Shown here one piece after another: positions 39,407-49,559 of a stretch of 64,000 bases of DNA. Positions within the stretch are counted from its first letter, which is position 1. Each line of letters begins with the position of its first letter. Where the stretch lies: positions 81,902,001-81,966,000 of the forward strand of contig OZ231127.1 of assembly GCA_965153355.1 (NCBI GenBank), read 5' to 3'. Under the pieces are notes generated by a model. The model was not told where the DNA came from, made no database searches, and saw nothing but the letters and a program-made list of their open reading frames with translations. The DNA comes from Flaccisagitta enflata (lineage: Eukaryota > Chaetognatha > Sagittoidea > Aphragmophora). A program made the translations under genes and the position numbers.

Positions 39407-40071
39407 ATGGGACATGACATAGGCTCCGGAGAAAATCTGCAATCCCTTCGTAACTTGATTTCGGAGATGTCCCTCTTTGGGGCTGACTTGAGTGAGAACT
39501 TGGGGGCCTGCGACAGTAACGTACCCGGTTGGAAGATTTGCGGAAACTGTTTTCGTGGCATCGACGTTGAAGACAACTTGTGCCTACACTGCCCCATTTG
39601 CCATCAGTCCTGGGAAGAAGTGGAAAGACTGAATCTATGGGGTCTTCGAGAATTCGCACCCGTCAGGTGAATATCTCTTTAGTCATCCTGTCGCAGTGTT
39701 TCCTTCTTATTTTTTCGTCTTGGTTGCCTGTTACAACGATACATGATGAAGAGACCTAGAAATTCAGCCCCTGCACACTTTTTCTCACTTTTGTCGATCT
39801 TTCCTTCATGAGGTTCTACTGCGACTTGAAGTGCTTTCAATTAGATTGGGCTCGCCACCGCCAGACGCACAAACGGAAACTCGATCACATCCGTCGTCGA
39901 TGCTCCAACTGCAACATCAGGGAACCTTGTTATGGGTTCTGGTCCCCTTGCGAATGGTGTCGCGCAGGCAGAATTTTCAACGACTCTATGGAAATTGAAC
40001 ATTTCTTTTGTAGTCGTGAGTGTGAAAAGGCACAAAGAAAAAGTCACCCCCTGTCTATTTCTATGCAGTAG
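39407..40071 (+). CDS. small protein with two MYND-like zinc fingers (gene F)
   Basis: Two exons, 39407-39666 and 39813-40071 (phase-2 join, donor GTGAAT, acceptor TTCATGAG), 172 residues. Residues ~43-110 fit a MYND pattern: CGNCF, then CLHCPICHQSW, then FYCDLKCFQLDWARHRQTH, the intron splitting the finger just before FYC. A second finger follows: CSNCNIREPCYGFWSPCEWC, then HFFCSRECEKAQRKSH. MYND domains bind proline-rich peptides in transcriptional and chromatin proteins. No SET or other enzymatic domain is present, so this is a finger-only protein of unknown role. Acceptor TTTCCTTAG ends at 39376, 30 nt before the ATG. AATAAA at 40174 is a plausible poly(A) signal. Confidence 0.6.
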
Positions 40072-40173
40072 TTACTGCTCCATCACCTATCCGTCACCTG
40101 TGTTCCATGTTGATCATTAGTCACTTTTGCTGTTTCGGTATACATTGTTTTTTGCTTGACCTGTTTGGATACC

Positions 40174-40179
40174 AATAAA
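40174..40179 (+). terminator. poly(A) signal of gene F
   Basis: AATAAA, 103 nt after the gene F stop codon. Confidence 0.5.
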
Positions 40180-40386
40180 GAAGGGTAATTTTTGATGATT
40201 ATTGCTCACAACGTTATATATTTCATAGCGCGTTTGTACTCAAGACCACCGAGTACATTTAAATTTGAAAGATTATGGTATATGTCGTCTTCTTCTTTCT
40301 CATGCCCTCTTCTTATTTTGTTTGGGCCCATTGCTTAAAAACTATTTAGTGACTCAATTGGTAAATAGAAAAAAAATAAATTAAAC

Positions 40387-40581
40387 ATGTCCAGAGGTTC
40401 ATCTTCATCACCATCATCGTTTGGTCCATTGGATAGTAGCGTCGATCTTCCTTCATCCCCGTCTTCGGACATGAAGGGACTGACGTCGTCTCAACCAACT
40501 GGGTCCTTTGACGGTCCACCCTTGGAGGGCACCGTACTGAGAGGTTACATTACGAAAATGAGAAGAAAAACCGTTCAGTGA
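40387..40581 (+). CDS. possible 64-residue Ser-rich protein (gene G)
   Basis: A short open frame starting MSRGSSSSPSSFGPLDSS and ending ITKMRRKTVQ. It is Ser/Pro-rich like the N-terminus of gene D and lies on the same strand 315 bp after gene F. A TATTTAG acceptor-like site is 37 nt upstream. It might be a first exon. Weak evidence; could be chance. Confidence 0.2.
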   Translation: MSRGSSSSPSSFGPLDSSVDLPSSPSSDMKGLTSSQPTGSFDGPPLEGTVLRGYITKMRRKTVQ

Positions 40582-40665
40582 CATGGATTGTAGTTCTGAG
40601 ATGATGGGTAAGGAAAATATCAGGCCTGTATATTCTTGAGTTTTCCCCCCCCCCGGGGGGGGGGG

Positions 40666-40950
40666 GGGAAATCAAAGGGTCTGGAGATGGGGAAGGAAAT
40701 GAAAGGGGGAAAAAAGAGAAAAAAAGGAAATTTGGGGAAAATATAACTTTTTACAGTACCAAATCATAAAACTCAATTAGTAAAATACAATTTAACACTA
40801 TTCAAACCTTAATTTCATAGTTTTATTGCTATATGGGGAAGAAAATCATGGATATAAAAACGCAACGCGACGCATCGCGGGGAAGAAAATCAAAAGCAGG
40901 GGGGGGAAAAAAATCAAAAGCGACTCAAGAATATACACCCCTGGAAAATA
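40666..40950 (+). repeat. long interspersed repeat, partial copy
   Basis: Follows a C10G12 homopolymer palindrome (40646-40668). Matches the first ~280 bp of the copies at 21025 and 45665, from ATCAAAGGGTCTGGAGATGG to TATACACCCCTG. Confidence 0.8.
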
Positions 40951-41162
40951 TAGGTAGTACAATCAACATTGATAAGCGAGTTCGTTATAAGATAGCTGTG
41001 GTGAACAATGGAGGAAAACTCTCATGAGGGTAGTACGATTTATACTAAGACAAGTAGAACGATATCCCTCACTATACCCTAACTGAAATAAATGGTATAG
41101 TTTTAGAGTTACGCCTTTAACGGTATCTCTATCAGTCGGTATCATATTTCATAATTTTCTTG

Positions 41163-41885
41163 TTTTTAGTTGCGGACACGCAACTCTATCAGAGGCTTTG
41201 TCCGTCCGTCCGTCCGTCGTTCCGTCCGTTGGTCTGTAACGCATGAGTCGAAAAGTGGAAAAAAACGAGTGTTTTAGATGTTTTTTTGAGTTGGTGTGTT
41301 GGGGGGGGCATGGGGGTTGGATGCCCCTGCCCATCTGTACGCAACGATATTGTGACCCCCGCGTTCGGGTGTGTCAAAATTTAAAAAACTTTTTGATCAG
41401 ATTGTTATCATCAAGGAGTGTTGGGACACTAATTCTGCAAGGCACTTAATATTTTTATTTTCTTAATTTCATTCATCTTCCAACAAACTCCATTTAGCCC
41501 TGATTTGGGCATTGCAGTGCAGCTTGTTCTGCAATTAGATTCTTGATCATAAGAATAAAAATCAGAACGCATTTCTTATCTTATTATTTTAATCTAAAAG
41601 AATTTGACAAAATATTTTACTTTTCATAAGAAGAAATAGTAACAAAAAAAAACATAATTTTTTGAATGATATATCAGTCTCATTTTCAACAAAACTGGGT
41701 AGAGTCGCTAAAAGTATATATATTTTTGACAATCTTTACTCGCGCTAAAAAAAAGGAAGATGATTGAAATTGAAAAAACTAAAAAATGTAAGTGTCTTGT
41801 AATTGTTGTCTTCACACTCCCTGATGATGATGAGCTGATCAAAAGACCTTTTATATATTGACACACCCGACCCCCGCGTCACTTG
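41163..41885. repeat. GTCCGTCC-type interspersed repeat, split by an insertion
   Basis: Begins with a near-palindrome AGTTGCGGACACGCAACT (41167-41184), followed by GTCCGTCC units and GATGCCCCTGCCCATCTGTA. This is the reverse complement of part of the repeat at 21380-21560. It is interrupted at 41365 by the element described next and resumes at 41880 (CACTTG). Confidence 0.7.
41365..41870. mobile_element. 506-bp inverted-repeat transposon with 9-bp target duplication
   Basis: Termini TCGGGTGTGTCAAAATTTAA and its inverted partner TTGACACACCCGA, with arms extending past TGATCAG and TCATCA. The 9-bp CCCCCGCGT flanks both ends (41356-41364 and 41871-41879). The uninterrupted target is visible in related repeats (for example 46538-46556, reversed). 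A 9-bp duplication fits Mutator-like elements. Confidence 0.85.
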
Positions 41886-41887
41886 TT

Positions 41888-42200
41888 TAACTTTTTTTTC
41901 TGTTGTCGCCGTCGTCTTCTATTTCTATTTCTTTTTTCTTTTTCATTTTTTTATTTTTATTTCTCTTTTTCCTTCTCTTCTTTTTCTTGAATTTCTGCTT
42001 CTTCTTTTTCATGAATTTCTTCTTCTTTTTCTTGAATTTCTTCTTCTTTTTCTTGAATTTCTTCTTCTTTTTCTTGAATTTCTTCTTCTTTTTCTTTAAT
42101 TTCTTTTTCTTGAATTTCTTTCTTTCTTCTTTCTTCTTCTTCTTTTTCTCTTTCTTCATCTTTTTTTTCTCGTTTTTCTTTAATTTTTTCTCCACCCCAT
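41888..42200. repeat. TTCTTCTTTTTCTTGAATTT minisatellite
   Basis: Pyrimidine-rich array with a period of about 21-24 bp. Open frames on both strands (Phe/Leu or Lys-rich) come from the repeat. Confidence 0.9.
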
Positions 42201-42900
42201 TCCTGGCCTAGTCCTAATTCTTTCTTCCTGTCCTTTATTTCTTTTTCCCCTTCTTTGCTTCTTCTTTTCCTCTTCTACCTCTTTTGGGCAGCAGCCCCAA
42301 TGATTCCAAAGAGGGCAATATGTGGTTCGTTTCACCATCTCTCTGTTCAATGTCCCCAACCTCCTATGCCCTGGATAGCCTGAAGGTGAGAACTCAGCCT
42401 TCAACATGATCCCCGATAGGTTTCCTTGTTTTAAAAACGTGTGCGAGCTTTGATCATTTTCATGTTGAAAAATGTGCCATATGGCTTCAATCTCATTATC
42501 CTAGTTCATCTTGACAAATATTGAACGAGGGCCATTGCGACGATGAGGTGCGGAAACATATTTAATATGATGAGAATGGAAAACGCCAAAGAGTTTCACT
42601 CAATCAGAAGGCAACATCTCTGATCAGGCAACGATGCGTCCTGACTTTGTCACAGTGACACAGTGTTTACTGAATTTTGCACTGAAGATGTGTGATCGAT
42701 TGACGAATGAACAGATTTCAAAGGGGACCATCAAACGAGCCTCTCCAAACATTTCAAGGAGCATTTTTTTTGTTTAAGATCCCCAGAACTGCGTATCTCA
42801 AGGTGTAAGTGACAGACCGACTAATGGAAGGACGGACCCTCTTAAACAAAGTCTCTTATAGAGATGCGAGAAAACGAGGAATGAGATCAGCTCGAAAACG
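42201..42900. other. unannotated intergenic
   Basis: No open frame with recognisable similarity; no tandem or inverted repeat noticed. Confidence 0.4.
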
Positions 42901-42904
42901 AGTT

Positions 42905-43324
42905 AAACAAGGCCAGCATCTATAAGTCGCGTGCGAGAGTTACAGTCTGACTTAGAATAATTTGGTATACTCTCAATTTGAGAGTCTCAAATGACTTAAA
43001 ATAACTAAAGGAAATATAATCGATAAAAAATAAAAAAAAGTGTGACGGACCAACAGACAGACAGACGGACGGACCAATGGACGGACCAACGGAAAAAGCG
43101 GGGTGTAGAGTCGCCAACACCTTACAGTCGCATGCGGTTGTTAAGACTATAAGACAAAGACTAAAAGGATCAATGTAAATTGACTTAAAATAACTTAAAT
43201 AACTTAAAATGACTTAAAATGACGTAAAACAACGAAAAAAAGCTAAGCGTGACGGACAGACGGACCGACGGACGGACCAACCGACCGACAGACGGACAGA
43301 GCAGAGTCGCGTGCACGCGACTAA
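42905..43324 (+). mobile_element. hairpin-ended interspersed element, probably two in tandem
   Basis: Starts AAACAAGGCCAGCATCTATA then AGTCGCGTGC. Contains CTTAAAATAA repeats and GGACCAACGGAC tracts and ends in the perfect palindrome AGTCGCGTGCACGCGACT plus AAAA. An internal GTAGAGTCGCCAACACCTTA at about 43105 looks like the junction of two copies. Confidence 0.7.
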
Positions 43325-44572
43325 AAAAATTCTTTTGCACTGTCAGTTTACCCCATTCAAAAATGGGAAATCTTGTTCATCACATTGAGATAGAGGGAGA
43401 AAATTCCATTACGTAAGTAACGTGGAGCTCATTCTTTTGCAGGTTTAGTTTCATGGATGGAAGTCGCTGGCCCTGAAACGAACTGAAGCTGAAGAAATCT
43501 CTGCAAAATATATCTTTGCCATGTGTCATTAGTAACATGGCAAACATCCCTTTTTCCTTGCCTCGACCACATTCTTAGGTCGCTATAGCTTGCACAAAAT
43601 ATTTTCCCTAACTTCAATTTGTAAAATCCATGAAATTAATCTTCACATGATACATATTAAGCCAAATCAGGATCCGCAGAAGTGTAATGGCATATTAGTT
43701 TTATTACTGCCCTGGCATCTGGCTTGTAGTTTGTAGTAATCTCATGTTCAGTAAGGCAAAGGAATCACTGAATGCCAAGTATCCGATGCCTGTAAACGGC
43801 CTTTCCCTCTCGGATGTGAAAATGTGAAATTGGAGATAAAGCAGAAGGCAAAACAAATGAAAAAGGCTCAAATGGCGAACTCGAAGAACAAGTTCCATTC
43901 GTTGTTAAACTTCGGTATAGAGTATAGACAGTCACAATGTTTGAACATGCTCAGAAATATGCTCATGAGTGAACATGCCTCTAAGCTAATTGACATATTT
44001 TAGATTGGAGGGACGAAAAGAAGGCTCTTTCATGTCAAAAGCGTCACATCACGACGACCCATCAACACGTTAATATCACGCAGTTGAGGTCGCATAACAG
44101 CAATTTTTCGTATTAACACAAACAAAGGCTTTTTTTGTGCAGCGCTGCACCGCGATTATACATGAAATCATCATTTTAGAGGCTAGGATCGGTAGAACGG
44201 GTTATTGGATCATGTCATTAAAGTGGAATTAGAAACCACTATCGAGGGGGACAGACGGTTGAACAAACCAGCGGATGGATCGGCCGACAGGGCCTTCAAG
44301 AGCCTCGTGCATACTGCATTACTGCAATTAAAAAGCGTTAAAGAGTAAAGAAACTATTTTTGCCGAAGACATATTTACATATTGAGATGTTCTTGATAAA
44401 CCGTCATGGTAACATGTGTTCTTATGATGTTAATCATTGGTTCAAAAAGCTGTTTACAAGTGCACATGAATAAGAATAACACAAATACGCATGCAGGTTT
44501 TACAAATAACTGCCTTTCGTGGTTTTGGAAAAAAGCTAAAAAAAAAAACAAAAACAAAAACCAACGCTCACA

Positions 44573-44956
44573 TCAGTCAGATTTATACCTCCAACTTTCC
44601 CTTAGAAGTCTGTCTTTGTCCGTTGGCTTATTCCTGCCCAAAGTACTTTTGAGCAGAAGCGCCTTCAAGTACTTTGGATAGTCGGGGACCGTCGGATCGT
44701 CGGCGTCAATCAGTCCGTTGTCGTAGTAGAAAACACCATCGCCGCCGCCGCTCTCTCCTGCCGACAACGACGACGACGATGACAAGGAAGAAGACAACGA
44801 CGAAGGAAACGGCGACGATGAGGAAGACCGCTTCTTCCCGGGGCCAATGGAATCCAATTGAGTTCTAAGGAAATGAGCTCTTGCTGCCCCGAGACTGGTG
44901 CAATGCGACGATACGCCACCCGCAATGCTGCAGTCGTCAGGCGTTCTTGAAGTCAT
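44573..44956 (-). CDS. hypothetical 127-residue protein
   Basis: Uninterrupted frame from an ATG at 44956. It has a Ser-rich low-complexity middle, then a compact C-terminal part: VFYYDNGLIDADDPTVPDYP, KYLKALLLKSTLGRNKPTDK, RESWRYKSD. The GC- and CpG-rich codons (GCC, CTC, CGC) resemble those of the conserved genes here and contrast with AT-rich surroundings. I do not recognise the family. No neighbouring exon or acceptor was found. It may be a small single-exon gene or a terminal exon. Confidence 0.4.
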   Translation of the reverse strand: MTSRTPDDCSIAGGVSSHCTSLGAARAHFLRTQLDSIGPGKKRSSSSSPFPSSLSSSLSSSSSLSAGESGGGDGVFYYDNGLIDADDPTVPDYPKYLKALLLKSTLGRNKPTDKDRLLRESWRYKSD

Positions 44957-45258
44957 TTTTTTTTTTGATTCAGTAATTGTTGGGGGAGATAGCAGGTAAG
45001 TCCATTGATAGATAGTTAGGTATGACACGCTTCTTTTGAACGCGCGATTTTCCTGCCAGTTTAGTCAACTTACTATATGATAAGTTTTTATTTAAAGTAT
45101 TCCTTCCTTGAACTGATTTGGAACAACAGCTACATCAATACGCTTTTTCAACCGTCATGCACGGGAAAAATATCTTTGATCAACAATGTATGTGGAGAAA
45201 AGAAATGGATTAGGAAATCGTTTTACTGAAAACTGAGTGATAAAATTCTTAAGAAGGT

Positions 45259-45405
45259 CCCACGGAAAACTCTTAATCTGCTTCCAAACGAACTTTTTTG
45301 CATTTCCAAGAACATGGCTTCCTTCCTACGTGTCTTTGGAAGAGGGCCATGTTTTTGATTTTTTTAATTTGTCATTTTCTATGCAAATTAAGAGTTTTCC
45401 GTGGG
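45259..45405. mobile_element. 147-bp hairpin element
   Basis: CCCACGGAAAACTCTTAAT at the left pairs with ATTAAGAGTTTTCCGTGGG at the right, and CAAGAACATGGC pairs with GGCCATGTTTTTG inside. Related hairpins occur at 49176-49314 and about 59400-59515. Confidence 0.7.
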
Positions 45406-45917
45406 GCCTTATCTGGTGATAAAAGAGAATTTTCTTAGGAAAATGTTTTATTTTTCGTTGCATATTGATACATTTCATAACGTTTAAGTCATCCCAATGA
45501 TATTTCCATGCAAAATCTTAGCAAGTGTGCACTTCCACATATATTGCACACTTCAACAAAACTGTTTGATCAATTTTTCTTTCGAGTGAAAAACTGGCTG
45601 CGGCAGTGAAAATCGCGAATTTCCGGTGACCGTGTCGTATAGAGGCTGGTCTGTATATAATTGAGAAAAAAATCAAAGGGTCTGGAGATGGGGAAGGAAA
45701 TCAAAGGAGGAAAAGAGAGAAAAAAAAATTTGGGAAAAATATAAGTATTGACAGTGCCAAATCATAAAACACAAGTAAAACACAATCTGACACCATTTAA
45801 ACTTTAACTACATTATTTTATTGCTATATGGGGAGGAAAATCAGACACAAAAACGCAACGCAACGCGTTTCGGGGAAAAAATCAAAAGCGACTCAGTAAT
45901 ATACACCCCTGTATAGA

Positions 45918-46448
45918 GGTGCCGTTCCGGGCAGCATGGTAGCAATGCTACTAGGCAGTCGGGAATAAAAAGTATCATTGATCAGATCATCAACATCAGG
46001 GAGCGTTATCAAAAGAGCGTTATCAAAAGAAGTTTTATTTTTTCAAATTTCAGTCGTCTTCCGTTTTTTTAGCGCAAGAAAAGATTGTTAAAAGTATATA
46101 TAATTTGAGTCTCCACCTAGTTTTATGGAAAATAAGAATGAAAGCTTCAACAAAGAGGTTTTATTTTTATTTCCTTTTATGTTTTTTGTGGTAAAAAAAC
46201 CTAACCTTATTTGGAATATTTAAAAAACTATTTTTGTACATTTACAAACAATAATTCTGATATAAAATCAATAACATATCAATATACAAATTAGCGGCTA
46301 AAAAGAGGTTTTGGAAAAAACGGAACATAAGTGAAATTTGAAAAAAATAAAAACGCTTAAGGTTTTAAAATTCTTTTGTTTACACACTGTAATGTTGATG
46401 ATCTGATCAGAGATGATTTTTATTTTTTGACACACCTCAACGAGGCAG
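45918..46448. mobile_element. insertion in copy 2, relative of the 41365 element
   Basis: Absent from copy 1, which reads straight through GTATAGAGGCAACCGCC. Internal inverted repeats TGATCAGATCATCAACAT (about 45989) and ATGTTGATGATCTGATCA (about 46392), plus a right end TTTTGACACACCTCA, resemble the 41365-41870 transposon. The left terminus is less clear. Confidence 0.6.
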
Positions 46449-46691
46449 GCAACCGCCAAAGTGCGGCAGATGGGGGAGGGGGGTGTGGGTGGTAAGAGAG
46501 TGAAAAGGAGAATGGATGGAGGAGAAAGAAACAAGTGACGTGGGGTCACAATATCGTTGCGGAGGGCCGGGCAAGGGCATCCAACCCCATCCACACCATA
46601 CCCATCCCCAACACTCTCATATACACAAAAAGTATCAAAAATGCTCGTTTTCCCACTTTTCAACTCGAAGACCAGGGACCGATGAACGGAC

Positions 46692-47322
46692 TAACAGCTC
46701 TCAGAAATATATAAAAATTATTATTTCCTCATGTCCATTTTAAACTAGACCAATATTGACCTGAGGAATCAATTCAGACCGTTAAAAATGCTCTCAGGTC
46801 AATTTTTCGATCCCCTGGCCTAAGGTTCTTAGGTAAAAAACCATAAAAGGTTAAATTTTCAAAATTTAAAATGTGCATATCTGATTGCAGATTCAGAATC
46901 TTTGTAAAAAACTGTATGTTGAAAGTGCCCTCCTTTTTTTAAAATTCGGACCAGAACACTGTCAAAATTAATGTTTTAATGGTCAATATTAGCGAAACTT
47001 TAAACAAAAGCGCAATTCTTACTTTATTTGTATTTATAATGTCAAATTTGATAATGTTCTAGTTAGAATTTTGAAAAAAGGAAGACACTTTTAACAGGCA
47101 GTTTTTTACAAGGATTCTGAATCTGCAATCAAATATGTATATTTCCTATTTTGAAAATTTGACCTTATATGGTTTTTGACCTGAGAACCTTAGGCCATGG
47201 GGATCGAAAAATTGACCTGAGAACATCTCTGATAGTCTGAGTGGATTCCCCACCTCAATATTGGTCTAGTCTCAACTGGACGATAGCAAGTCATGATTTT
47301 TGATAATTTCTGAGAGCTGTTA
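46692..47322. mobile_element. 631-bp foldback transposon with 10-bp target duplication
   Basis: Begins TAACAGCTCTCAGAAAT and ends ATTTCTGAGAGCTGTTA. The two arms (about 46692-46970 and 47045-47322) are inverted copies for almost 280 bp each. ATGAACGGAC flanks both sides (46682-46691, 47323-47332). Long terminal inverted repeats and a ~10-bp duplication suggest a Mutator-like non-autonomous element. Confidence 0.88.
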
Positions 47323-47772
47323 ATGAACGGACCAATGGACGGACGGACAAAGCCTCTTATAGAGTTGCGTGTCCGCAACTAAAAAGATTTTTGCTAATGT
47401 GTAAATTTGATAAAATCTGCGACGTCACTTTTGCAGATTTTTTTATCCACTCAGTTACGGATGATGTTATCCTCATTTGCATATTGTAGTGTTCAATTTC
47501 ATGGTGGCCGTTAAACATTCTTCATCAAGATAAGTTTCATTCTTAGCGTCAAACAGTTTTTATTGTTAGGATCAAGATTCCTAAATATGACCCACAGAAG
47601 CGTTAGTATGTATAATTCACTGCTAGAATCTTTACAAACATAACCGCGTTCTGTTTGAAAAGATAATTATAAATGTGGTAGAACGAAATGATCTGAAACC
47701 AGGATTGCTGTCTGCCTTACTACTAATACTACTAGACCTTTATTTTGATGGAAGAAACCTATGCTTGACGAT

Positions 47773-48080
47773 TAGGGTGGTCCGGAATTGGGTCAAATTT
47801 CATATGTTGATATAGTTGAGCCCTTTGTACAAATGTCCAATAAAAGAAGGGTTTCTCACAAGCTGGGGTGTGAAATCAAACTAGAAACCTTGTTGGCAAA
47901 ACTATAGGGTTGCTATGGGGATTTTTTTATTGCCATGGGAAGCCTATAGTTTTGCCGCCAGGGTTTAATCTTCAAGTTCAGACCTCTACTTGTGGGAAAA
48001 ACCTTCTTATTTGGTACATTTATGCAAAAAACTAGAGTATATCATTTTTTGAAATTTGACCCTATTTCGTGACCACCCTA
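47773..48080. mobile_element. 308-bp hAT-like MITE with 8-bp target duplication
   Basis: Termini TAGGGTGGTCCGGAATTGGG and the inverted TTCGTGACCACCCTA. TTGACGAT is duplicated on both sides (47765-47772, 48081-48088) and present once in copy 1 (about 21889). An 8-bp duplication with such ends is typical of hAT elements. Confidence 0.9.
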
Positions 48081-48644
48081 TTGACGATACGACTTCCTTC
48101 AGACCTGACCAGTGGCCTCTTCTGACAACCTTTACTCAGCCGCTCAAAGTCAAACGCGGTTGTCAGTTTGAAGATTGGAAAAAAAAGTTTTAACCACTTC
48201 TTAAGTTCACTCTCAACTGTAGACAGACGAGGGGGGTGGGAATTGAAGGGTCTACCTACGGCTACGCTCTATAGCATACATGCATATTATAAAAAGTAAA
48301 GCAGCTAATGCTGAATTTTTCACGCTACGCAGACTCGGCATCTTCAACGAAACGTTTTGAATAAATCATTATCTTGGAAACAAAAGTATTTCGCCTTTAA
48401 TGGCCAGCGGCCCCAAGGGGCCGATGTCTTGTAGAGTACAGGGGCTAATTCCATATGTATGTTTTTCAGTCTATCCGTACGTCCCCTCCCCTCCGAGAAG
48501 GGTGCCGGAAATTATAGCGCTATCAAACAAGCAAGGAGGAAAGGAGTCTCAAACCAGCACTCTGAGGCCTGATACTAGCCCAATCAGGCCTAAAATCTGT
48601 CCAGTCAGGCCCGAAAGTAAAAGCAAAAGGGACATTTTGGTCAT

Positions 48645-48720
48645 TACCCGCTCCCAGTCTCAAGGCTCAGATCCAAGCTTCGAGGCTTAGATTCCGGGCT
48701 CTAGGCTCTTTGGCTCTAGA
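48645..48720. repeat. short run of 20-bp satellite-like units
   Basis: CAAGGCTCAGATCCAAGCTT followed by CGAGGCTTAGATTCCGGGCT resembles decayed units of the satellite in DLST intron 7 (18370-19262). Confidence 0.6.
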
Positions 48721-48779
48721 CCTTTCCTAGAAGGGAGACACCCGTGAAGGGATTTTTACTCGCGTGCACGCGACGTTTT

Positions 48780-49170
48780 AATCCGCTGTTTGTCGGATGG
48801 TCGGTTGGTCCATGACTGCTCTTTCGTCATTACTGCCTGTGCCCAAATGCTAGGTTGGTCTTTATCTTTATCCCTGCCCACCTACATGAGAAGCCGTGTA
48901 TCCAGTCTTATTTTCTTTTAGTCATAAGCTGATTGAATGTATAGGTCGAGGTGCAAATGAAGGACAAATTAGAGGAGTCAAAACATTTTTTCCAATATTT
49001 TAAATTTTACAAATCTAGATTTTTTTCATCAAAAAATATCATTGTTATATTATATTATTTCTAGTTTTACATAGAAAATCATTTGTAGATAAAAAAAAAA
49101 GCGCTGAGCAAGTGAAGAGGGGAGAAAAAAAAGGAAATCTTTAGAAAAATTAATTTTGCAATTTGATTTG
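48780..49170. other. unannotated intergenic
   Basis: AT-rich; nothing recognised. Confidence 0.4.
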
Positions 49171-49175
49171 TTTTA

Positions 49176-49314
49176 GGGAAAATTCTAAGACTCTTTCTAA
49201 ATGCAAAATTTTGCATTTTCAAAAACATGGCCGCATTCTAAGAATATATAAGATGAGGGCCATGTTCTTAGAAATGCAAAATTGTTCAATTTGTTCAAGT
49301 CTTAGAATTTTCCC
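49176..49314. mobile_element. 139-bp hairpin element
   Basis: GGGAAAATTCTAAGACT pairs with AGTCTTAGAATTTTCCC; inside, ATGCAAAATTTTGCAT and AACATGGCC / GGCCATGTT also pair. Same type as 45259-45405. Confidence 0.75.
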
Positions 49315-49559
49315 TTTACAGGTTTTGAATTTTTGCTCTACCATTTTTAAAGGAATCTATTATTTCCAGTAATTCTTTCTTGTCTTCATCAATAGAACAA
49401 AGCAAAGCCTTCATCAAACTAGGGTTTCTTTTATTAATAAAATAATATAAAACTACAAAATTACAAATTTCATTAAAAAAATCATAAAATAGTTCTGAAT
49501 ATAGTTATGAAAAGAGACTGAAACCGAAATTTCATCTTTATTTGCACCTCGACATAGGA

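Larger units (their letters stand above)
45665..48440 (+). repeat. long interspersed repeat, copy 2, with three insertions
   Basis: Same order of blocks as 21025-22245, from ATCAAAGGGTCTGGAGATGG to GGCCAGCGGCCCCAAGGGGC, but interrupted at about 45918-46448, 46692-47322 and 47773-48080. Comparing the two copies defines each insertion boundary. Confidence 0.85.

Noticed and set aside
41887-42211. Lys-rich and Phe-rich frames of about 100 codons
   Set aside because: Come from the pyrimidine minisatellite at 41888-42200.
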